From Nitratiruptor sp. (GTDB taxonomy: Bacteria; Campylobacterota; Campylobacteria; Campylobacterales; Nitratiruptoraceae): a DNA stretch of 11,568 nucleotides. Positions 6,170-10,822 of this stretch are shown here, piece by piece (positions within the stretch are counted from its first letter, which is position 1; every line of letters starts with the position of its first letter). The stretch spans positions 1-11,568 of the forward strand of contig WGBB01000038.1 of assembly GCA_015494505.1 (NCBI GenBank), in the 5' to 3' direction. The translations under genes and the position numbers were made by a program. The notes beneath the pieces were generated by a model. That model was not told where the DNA came from, made no database searches, and worked only from the letters and a program-made list of their open reading frames with translations.

Positions 6170-7030
6170 ATGGATCTTCGCAAAGAGTTCAAGGATTTTA
6201 TGGAGGTGCATTCACTCAAGCAGGCGCATATCGCAAGAAGCCTGGGTGTGAGCCCAAGCGTGATCAGCCAGTGGCTGAAAGGCGAATACAGAGGCGACAA
6301 CGCCTCGCTAGAAGAGAAGGTCAAAGCCTTCATGCACAATTTTAGCATAAAAAAGAGCATAGAGGCAAAAGAGGAGATCAAGCAGCTCAAAAACCTCAAA
6401 AGCGCGCATTTTGTGATGGATGAGGCCGTGGTGCTGCGGGAGATGGCGGTGCTGTATGGCAAACCCGGCAGCGGCAAGACGGTAGCCGTCAAAGAGTGGG
6501 TCAAGAAGCATCCCGAAGCCCTCTTTATCGAAGTGGTGCCAGGGATGAGCGTGGTGCGGGTGCTCAAGCTCATCGCACAAAAGCTTGGGATCGACAGCAG
6601 CACCACCACGGACGAGCTGGTGCTGGCAATCGCCAAAGAGTTTCTCAGACGCGACAGCGTGCTGGTGATCGATGAGGCGGAGCATCTGACCACCAACGCC
6701 CTAGAGGCTATCAGACGCATCCACGACTTTAGCAAGGTGCCGGTGATTTTGGCGGGCACCTACGGGCTTATCAAAAATCTCAAAGGAGCCAGAGGCGAGC
6801 TGCTGCAGCTTTTTAGCCGCATTAATGGCAGATGGGAGTTTCGAGAGCTCGATAGCGAGGATATGGAGCTGCTATTTGGAGAGTTCGCGCCCGTTATCGC
6901 GCGCTACACCCTGCATCTTCGACGCGCGGCGAACCTCTACAAAAAGGCGAAGCGCTTCGCGGATATGGAGGGCGAGGCGCTGAGCGCCAAGCATATAGAG
7001 CTGGCAAGCTCCATGATCTTTTTGGACTGA
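6170..7030 (+). CDS. B: MuB-type AAA+ ATPase, target DNA activator
   Basis: A 286-aa protein that in Mu-like phages forms ATP-dependent filaments on target DNA, delivers it to the transposase and gives target immunity. Residues about 15-37 form an N-terminal HTH (LKQAHIARSLGVSPSVISQW), as in MuB. Walker A is GKPGSGKT at 97-104, Walker B is VLVIDEAE at 164-171 (Asp168, Glu169), and VILAGT (192-197) carries the sensor-1-like position. The C-terminal 50 residues match the small basic C-terminal domain of MuB (312 aa in Mu). AAGGAG precedes the ATG at 6170. Confidence 0.93.
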   Translation: MDLRKEFKDFMEVHSLKQAHIARSLGVSPSVISQWLKGEYRGDNASLEEKVKAFMHNFSIKKSIEAKEEIKQLKNLKSAHFVMDEAVVLREMAVLYGKPGSGKTVAVKEWVKKHPEALFIEVVPGMSVVRVLKLIAQKLGIDSSTTTDELVLAIAKEFLRRDSVLVIDEAEHLTTNALEAIRRIHDFSKVPVILAGTYGLIKNLKGARGELLQLFSRINGRWEFRELDSEDMELLFGEFAPVIARYTLHLRRAANLYKKAKRFADMEGEALSAKHIELASSMIFLD

Positions 7031-7038
7031 GCGTTGCT

Positions 7039-7060
7039 CCTCTCCCCCGCGGGGGCGAGG
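7039..7060. repeat. GC-rich palindrome after the ATPase gene
   Basis: CCCCCGCGGGGG (7044-7055) is a perfect 12-bp palindrome extended by CCTC (7039-7042) and GAGG (7057-7060) across one mismatch. GCTCC (7036-7040) and GGAGC (7063-7067) offer an alternative outer stem. It sits between the ATPase stop and the AAAGGAGG of the next ORF, with no T-run, and resembles the hairpins at 6125-6142 and 8346-8389. Confidence 0.7.
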
Positions 7061-7084
7061 CTGGAGCGCTCCAAAGGAGGTGCG

Positions 7085-7252
7085 ATGAAAATCGTCGCGA
7101 AACGCTATAGCGCGATGGCCACGCGCTATGGGTATGTCTATTGGTTCGATAGGAAATTCCCACAAAGGAAATACAATGCAAAAAATAGAAAACTGGCAGG
7201 ATGTGGACGAGGCTTTAAGGGAGTTAGCGAGCCTGCAGATAAAAAGAAGTGA
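7085..7252 (+). CDS. Small basic ORF overlapping gam
   Basis: A 55-aa, strongly basic frame (MKIVAKRYSAMATRYGYVYW at its start) with a textbook AAAGGAGG (7073-7080) four bases before the ATG. It overlaps the start of gam by 77 bp in another frame. No domain is recognised. The ribosome binding site and spacing argue that ribosomes start here. The second half may simply be readthrough into gam, and the ORF may serve for translational coupling. Confidence 0.45.
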   Translation: MKIVAKRYSAMATRYGYVYWFDRKFPQRKYNAKNRKLAGCGRGFKGVSEPADKKK

Positions 7253-7661
7253 AATCGAAGGCAGGCTCAACGAATCCATCAACGCTCTCAAAGAGCAAGC
7301 CAAAAGAGAAGCCGCGCCGATTGTGGAGAGTATGAAGCGCCTCACAAAGGAGATAGAGGCTTTTGCGATGAGTAAGAAGAGCGAATTTGCCAAGAAGCGC
7401 ACCAAGGAGCTGACATTTGGCAAGATCGGCTTTCGGCTGGTTACCAGCGTGCCGATCCCAAGGGACAAGGCAAAGGTGGAGGCGCTCTTGCAAAGCCTCA
7501 AAGCCTATGGGCTGAGCGAGTGCATCATCTACGAAGAGAAGCCAAACAGAGAGAAGCTCAAGGAGCTCGATGACGCGACGCTGGTGAAGCTGGGGCTGGA
7601 AAAGAGAGTCAAGGACAGCTTTCGCGTCGAGCCCTTTATCGAGAAAGTAAAGGAGGCGTGA
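7176..7661 (+). CDS. gam: Mu Gam-like host nuclease inhibitor
   Basis: A 161-aa protein of the Mu Gam family, close to Mu Gam's 174 aa. Gam dimers bind double-stranded DNA ends and shield them from exonucleases such as RecBCD or AddAB, and the family is homologous to eukaryotic Ku. Residues about 10-75 form the long charged helix (LRELASLQIKRSEIEGRLNE...), followed by the beta segment TFGKIGFRLVTSVPIP and the C-terminal LVKLGLEKRVKDSFRVEP motif typical of the family. The ATG at 7176 is chosen over upstream in-frame starts because of AAAGGAAA just before it and the family N-terminus. Its stop overlaps the next start (ATGA-type TGATG). Confidence 0.92.
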   Translation: MQKIENWQDVDEALRELASLQIKRSEIEGRLNESINALKEQAKREAAPIVESMKRLTKEIEAFAMSKKSEFAKKRTKELTFGKIGFRLVTSVPIPRDKAKVEALLQSLKAYGLSECIIYEEKPNREKLKELDDATLVKLGLEKRVKDSFRVEPFIEKVKEA

Positions 7662-7750
7662 TGGAGGTATTGGCGGCGTTTGTGGCCGGATGGCTGGCCT
7701 GCGAGATGTATGTGCTGTTGCGCTATGAAGTAAGGAGGAGAGATGTTTAG
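7661..7750 (+). CDS. 29-aa membrane peptide between gam and muramidase
   Basis: The TGATG at 7659-7663 joins the gam stop to this start, with AAAGGAGG about five bases upstream inside gam. The product is one predicted membrane helix (residues about 3-20, VLAAFVAGWLACEMYVLL) followed by a basic tail (RYEVRRRDV), giving an N-out/C-in tendency. Its end overlaps the muramidase start by 8 bp. Tight coupling to a cell-wall hydrolase suggests a minimal holin-like or membrane-depolarising peptide. That is inference; the peptide is too short for a family assignment. Confidence 0.6.
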   Translation: MEVLAAFVAGWLACEMYVLLRYEVRRRDV

Positions 7751-8339
7751 AAAATGCTTGGAAGAGGTTTTGCAATATGAGGGGGCGTATAGCAACCACA
7801 AAAGCGATCTGGGAGGCGAGACCTACAAGGGAATTAGCCGCTTCTACCACGCCGACTGGGAAGGGTGGGAGATCGTGGATATGGCCAAAGAGCGCTTTGG
7901 AGGCTTGGCAGCGCTTAAAAAAGGGGATGTGACACAAGTGCTTGGAAGCGCGTATCAACACAAACTCCAGCAGCTGGTGGCGCTCTTTTACAAAAACGAG
8001 TTTTGGGATCGCTTGCGTGGTGACGAGCTGGCCGCAATAGACGGGGATCTGGCCTGCGAGGTGCTGGACATAGCGGTCAATATGGGGGTGCGCCAAGCCG
8101 GCAAGCTCTTGCAAAAGGCCATCAACCACTTCGCTCTCCCTCATATCGCGGAGGATGGCGTCATCGGTGAGCAGACCTTAGGAGCGCTGACGCTGGTGCG
8201 CCTCAGTGGCAATATCAAAGCGCTCGTGGTGGTTTTGCAAAAGCTGCGAGCGCTGCATTATGCCACCATCGTGGCAAACAACCCTGCACAAGCCGTGTTT
8301 CTTCGCGGATGGATCAAGAGGGCTTTGAAGATCTCGTGA
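7743..8339 (+). CDS. GH108-type muramidase (phage endolysin)
   Basis: A 198-aa peptidoglycan hydrolase of the GH108 / TtsA-ZliS group, which cleaves the MurNAc-GlcNAc glycan bond. The catalytic Glu is Glu13 in YEGAYS (the family EGG motif), followed by SDLGGETYKGIS (21-32), the family's 'D.GG.T..GIs' signature. Residues about 105-198 match the C-terminal PG_binding_3 domain (CEVLDIAVNMG, then DGVIGEQT at 138-145). No signal peptide is seen, so release would need a holin or another export route; the 29-aa membrane peptide directly upstream is the obvious candidate. GGAGG lies before the ATG at 7743. Confidence 0.9.
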   Translation: MFRKCLEEVLQYEGAYSNHKSDLGGETYKGISRFYHADWEGWEIVDMAKERFGGLAALKKGDVTQVLGSAYQHKLQQLVALFYKNEFWDRLRGDELAAIDGDLACEVLDIAVNMGVRQAGKLLQKAINHFALPHIAEDGVIGEQTLGALTLVRLSGNIKALVVVLQKLRALHYATIVANNPAQAVFLRGWIKRALKIS

Positions 8340-8345
8340 TCTTCG

Positions 8346-8389
8346 GCCCTTTTTGCTCCTCTTTTGGCCAAAAGGGGAGCAAAGGGGGC
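8346..8389. repeat. Long near-perfect palindrome after the muramidase gene
   Basis: 22-bp arms meet at 8367/8368 with no loop. The inner 16 bp per arm (TTTGCTCCTCTTTTGG on the left) have one mismatch, which is a G-U pair in RNA, and the outer part continues through two G-U pairs to G8346-C8389. No T-run follows. It lies between two genes of the same operon and carries the same GCTCC...GGAGC core as the other hairpins of this block. Confidence 0.8.
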
Positions 8390-8393
8390 AAGG

Positions 8394-8768
8394 ATGCAAA
8401 AGGCGACACAAAAGCAGCTTGAGACCATCAAAGAGTTGGCAAGCAAGCGCTTTGGCGATATTTACAGCAGCGGGTTTGAGGCTTTTAGCGCCTGGCTTAT
8501 GGAGCATGTAGGATATTTTGACTTGCATGCGCTTGATAAAGAGGCAGCTTCAAAAGTGATAAAGCTTTTGAAAATTTCGCACACCAAACCCAAAAATATA
8601 CATACACCTAGAGGTGAGTTTTTGCGCAAGGTGGCGCTCGCTTTGGTCAAAGCATATTTGCGGGGATTTTATGAGGGGCAAGTGAGCAAAGAGACGCCTC
8701 CTAGTATGGAGAGCTTGGTCGATGAGATGCTAAGGGCTTTTCATGACAAAAAAGCAGATAGCATATAA
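8394..8768 (+). CDS. Small protein with a GemA-like module
   Basis: A 124-aa protein, probably starting at ATG 8394 (GGGGGCAAGG upstream); an in-frame ATG at 8364 lies inside the palindrome and is less likely. Residues about 4-60 (ATQKQLETIKELA...LHALDKEAASKVIKLLK) follow the pattern of the C-terminal half of GemA/gp16 proteins (A-T-x-x-Q-L-x-x-I ... A-x-K-V-I-x-x-L-K), and also align with the C-terminal half of the next gene. The remaining 60 residues are helical and unrecognised. It overlaps the gemA-like gene by 26 bp. Confidence 0.75.
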   Translation: MQKATQKQLETIKELASKRFGDIYSSGFEAFSAWLMEHVGYFDLHALDKEAASKVIKLLKISHTKPKNIHTPRGEFLRKVALALVKAYLRGFYEGQVSKETPPSMESLVDEMLRAFHDKKADSI

Positions 8769-9186
8769 AAAGGCGCTGCTGCGCCGCATCCACACGGCAC
8801 CTCTATATAAAAAGCACTTTAGCGAGGATCGGGCATTGTGGGAGGAGTTTTTGCAGCGCTACTTCAAGGTGCGCAGCTCCAAGGATCTCGACATCGCGAG
8901 TCTCGTGCGCTTGGCCGAATACCTGGAGGGCAAGGCGAGCTCGCCTGTAGCGCCGGCTTCGGCGCAGCAGATCGATTACATCGTGTATCTATGGCAAGAG
9001 CGCGCCACTTTTAAGGATATGCACAGCCTTTTGAAGCTCGCGCAAAGGGTGTTGAAACGGGATGTAAAGGATATGTACAGCATCAGTAAAAAAGAGGCGA
9101 GCGCGCTTATCGCCGCCATCAAAAACATCCGCAGGCGCAAGCCGGCAAACAACGCCGACTATACACCAAATCCCCACGCAAGCTAA
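8743..9186 (+). CDS. gemA: GemA/gp16-like regulatory protein (DUF1018)
   Basis: A 147-aa protein with the DUF1018 order: an N-terminal KKALLRRIHTAP segment, then WEEFLQRYFKVRSSKDL and LVRLAEYLEGK (the gp16 'S..dLs..el..ll..l' pattern), then a second module ASAQQIDYIVYLWQERAT...KKEASALIAAIKNIRRR. GemA in Mu is reported to affect host DNA supercoiling and gene expression; its mechanism is not settled. The ATG lies inside the preceding gene, with AAGGG about ten bases upstream. Translation is probably coupled. Confidence 0.72.
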   Translation: MTKKQIAYKKALLRRIHTAPLYKKHFSEDRALWEEFLQRYFKVRSSKDLDIASLVRLAEYLEGKASSPVAPASAQQIDYIVYLWQERATFKDMHSLLKLAQRVLKRDVKDMYSISKKEASALIAAIKNIRRRKPANNADYTPNPHAS

Positions 9187-9204
9187 TTATACCAAAGGCT
9201 TGCG

Positions 9205-9414
9205 ATGTTTTGCCCAAAATGCGGTAACGAAAAGACCAGAGTATACGGCACCCGCAAAGGGCTTGTGAATGAGCGCTTCAGGGAGTGCCCCAAGTGCGGG
9301 TATAGGTTTTTGACCATCGAGTATGTCAAAGCGGACAATTACGCAAAAGAGTATGCGGAGTATCTCAAAGAGGTGGGGGAGATATGCGATAATGAAAGTA
9401 AATTTTCAAAATAA
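9205..9414 (+). CDS. NrdR-like zinc-ribbon protein, candidate phage regulator
   Basis: A 69-aa protein with CPKC (3-6) and CPKC (28-31) knuckles and the intervening pattern FCPKCGNEKTRVYGTRKG...RFRECPKCGYRFLTIEY, very like the N-terminal zinc ribbon of NrdR, but without the ATP-cone domain that NrdR needs. AAAGG precedes the ATG at 9205. It ends the early block at the place where Mu-like phages encode Mor/C or Ogr-type activators, so a role as a middle or late transcription activator is plausible. This is inference from fold and position. Confidence 0.75.
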   Translation: MFCPKCGNEKTRVYGTRKGLVNERFRECPKCGYRFLTIEYVKADNYAKEYAEYLKEVGEICDNESKFSK

Positions 9415-9438
9415 TATAGCTTTAATAATACAAAAAGG

Positions 9439-9468
9439 TATAATTTCGTATCATTTTATGGTATCATT
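9439..9468 (+). promoter_or_regulatory. Promoter and direct repeats before the accessory gene pair
   Basis: TATAAT at 9439-9444 stands in an AT-rich stretch without a clear -35, as is common in Campylobacterota. GTATCATT is repeated exactly at 9448-9455 and 9461-9468, 13 bp apart, covering the expected start site, where a bound protein would block transcription. GGAAGGAGAG follows at about 9490-9499 for the next gene. Confidence 0.6.
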
Positions 9469-9503
9469 GCGCCTTCAAAAAAGAGTGTATGGAAGGAGAG
9501 ACG

Positions 9504-9725
9504 ATGAATATCCAAGAGATCAAGGATATCGTACAAGAGGGGCTTGGCTCTATTATCACGGACGACGGTTCACATGAGCACACAAACAACGAAAGTAACT
9601 ACATTGCCAAAAAGATCGAGCTTTACAAACAAAACGGCTATGTAATTGAAGGTGAACTCAAAGAAATAGTGGCTCAAGAGAATAAAGAGTATTTTGCATT
9701 TTTGCAAGAGTGTGCCGAGGATTAG
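9504..9725 (+). CDS. Small acidic protein of unknown function
   Basis: A 73-aa protein starting at the ATG 9504, with GGAAGGAGAG at a normal distance; an ATG at 9489 would put the ribosome binding site inside the gene. It is acidic and helical (NIQEIKDIVQEG, then ESNYIAKKIELYKQNGYVIEG) and I recognise no domain. One base separates its stop from the next start. AT-rich, with its own promoter, at the border between rightward early and leftward late genes: a typical place for accessory genes. A two-gene toxin-antitoxin or exclusion module is possible but not shown. Confidence 0.7.
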   Translation: MNIQEIKDIVQEGLGSIITDDGSHEHTNNESNYIAKKIELYKQNGYVIEGELKEIVAQENKEYFAFLQECAED

Positions 9726-9726
9726 T

Positions 9727-10221
9727 ATGCAAGATCTTTTTGAAGATATCGCAACCAAGATTAAACTTGTGATGGATGAATATAAAGAGCTTGAAGAGCA
9801 AGCCGATGAGATTGGTGTAGGTGCGCATATTGCCAATGACTTCCCTAGAGTTTTTACTGGTGCAGCTCCACAAGAGATAGAAAAGCGACAAAAAGAAGTC
9901 GCGGAGTATATTGTTGCATTTCTCAAAGAGTATATCCAGTTGTTTAACATACTGCCCGAAAAGATAGACAATATCAAAATATTGTATGCCTTTGGAATGT
10001 ATATTTTTGAGAAATTCAACTCCTACCACGGTATCGTCTTTTTTCTTACAAAAGCGGTTAACGAAATCGGAGCGTCTCAAAGGCACAATATCACCATAGA
10101 TCCAGTGATGAATCAAAAAGTGGTCAAAATCGCCAAAATGGGACAAAAATATTTCTTTAGATATTACGGTGAGTTTGGCATATACCACACTTTAGAACAT
10201 CTCTATAGAACGCTTAGATAG
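9727..10221 (+). CDS. Helical protein of unknown function, second accessory gene
   Basis: A 164-aa protein starting at the ATG 9727 (GAGGAT upstream), directly after the previous stop. The N-terminal third is acidic and helical (LVMDEYKELEEQADEIG); the middle has amphipathic stretches rich in Phe/Tyr/Ile (IVAFLKEYIQLFNILP, ILYAFGMYIFEKF); the end is basic and aromatic. No transmembrane helix or catalytic motif is certain. It converges with the G gene and overlaps its stop by 8 bp. Not recognised. Confidence 0.75.
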   Translation: MQDLFEDIATKIKLVMDEYKELEEQADEIGVGAHIANDFPRVFTGAAPQEIEKRQKEVAEYIVAFLKEYIQLFNILPEKIDNIKILYAFGMYIFEKFNSYHGIVFFLTKAVNEIGASQRHNITIDPVMNQKVVKIAKMGQKYFFRYYGEFGIYHTLEHLYRTLR

Positions 10222-10681
10222 CCTTTTTAACAAAAAACTCCACCGCTTCTACAATCTCGTCTTCGATTTTTTGAGGCAGCTTAGCATTTTCGTCGATAGG
10301 CAAAAAGGGGCGAGCCGGGATGTGGGCTCTATGGTTTTTGCCAGCATCCCCTCCAAACTGGTGGATGGCGGCATACTCCACATTGGTGCCCAAGACGAGC
10401 TTATCTTTGGTGGCTACAAAGTCGACGCTCTCGGCCAGCGTGCCTCTGTTTTGCAAGATCTTCTCATAGCCTTTTTTTGCCTTTTGGCGCTTGGTGGACT
10501 CGGCCAGTGGATGCCAGGGGCGCCCCAGGAAGCTTTCCGTTTCAAAGTTTTGCTCCACCACATCTATAAGAGTATAGCCGATTTGGCGCATCAAGGGAGT
10601 GAGATCTTGCACCCTCTTTTGCAACTGGGCGAGTTTTTCTGTGATGTTGCCATCGAGTTGTACTTTGATTTCAAAGCTCAT
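10214..10681 (-). CDS. G: Virion morphogenesis protein (Mu gpG / P2 gpS type)
   Basis: A 155-aa protein of the phage virion morphogenesis family, which acts in tail completion or head-tail joining. Family features are visible: W56 in GRPWHPLAESTKRQK, the RGTLAESV segment, VEYAAIHQFGG at 101-111 and IPARPFLPI at 121-129. Length matches Mu gpG (156 aa). AAAGGA precedes the ATG (10679-10681). It belongs to a leftward late operon with the F gene upstream, in the Mu order F then G, separated by the structured element at 10709-10822. Confidence 0.93.
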   Translation of the reverse strand: MSFEIKVQLDGNITEKLAQLQKRVQDLTPLMRQIGYTLIDVVEQNFETESFLGRPWHPLAESTKRQKAKKGYEKILQNRGTLAESVDFVATKDKLVLGTNVEYAAIHQFGGDAGKNHRAHIPARPFLPIDENAKLPQKIEDEIVEAVEFFVKKAI

Positions 10682-10694
10682 CGTTGTTCCTTTG

Positions 10695-10703
10695 TGGTAT
10701 AAT
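10695..10703 (+). promoter_or_regulatory. Extended -10 promoter in front of the structured element
   Basis: TGGTATAAT is a perfect extended -10 (TG-N-TATAAT). No -35 is evident, which is normal for this promoter class. Transcription would begin at about 10709-10711, exactly at the first bases of the outer stem of the structured element. The site lies within a near-palindrome (GGTATAATTACC) and runs against the late operon. Confidence 0.6.
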
Positions 10704-10708
10704 TACCA

Positions 10709-10822
10709 AAAGGCAGATACGTGCTAAAGGATTGGATAGGAGCTAAGCCTTGAGTGGGAGGGTATGCTCCTATCAGGGCGGTAACCCACTCTCAACCCGT
10801 TCCATTTTAGCTATCTGCCTTT
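10709..10822 (+). ncRNA. Structured intergenic element, candidate pseudoknotted small RNA
   Basis: About 114 nt with nested and interlocking complementarity. P1: AAAGGCAGATA (10709-10719) with TATCTGCCTTT (10812-10822). P2: GCTAAA (10723-10728) with TTTAGC (10806-10811), separated from P1 by a CGT bulge on one side only. P3: GATAGGAGC (10735-10743) with GCTCCTATC (10766-10774). P4: GAGTGGG (10752-10758) with CCCACTC (10785-10791). P3 and P4 interlock, so they form an H-type pseudoknot or two mutually exclusive states. The promoter TGGTATAAT is placed to start at P1. The 3' end covers the last codons of F on the other strand, so it would be a short antisense to F. I do not recognise it as a known RNA family. 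The same helices exist in the leftward F-G mRNA, so the strand is inferred from the promoter. Confidence 0.55.

Noticed and set aside
7224..8144. Leftward 306-aa frame across gam and muramidase
   Set aside because: It covers two recognised genes and their tight junction on the other strand.
8346..8389. Rho-independent terminator
   Set aside because: The stem is long but no T-run follows on either strand, and the next gene of the same operon starts five bases later.
8364..8393. Earlier start for the GemA-module protein
   Set aside because: It lies within the palindrome, where it would be sequestered, and the ATG at 8394 has a better-placed purine-rich sequence and fits the module start.
10271..10702. 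Rightward 143-aa frame opposite G
   Set aside because: G is a clear gpG family member with its own ribosome binding site; the rightward frame has no motif.
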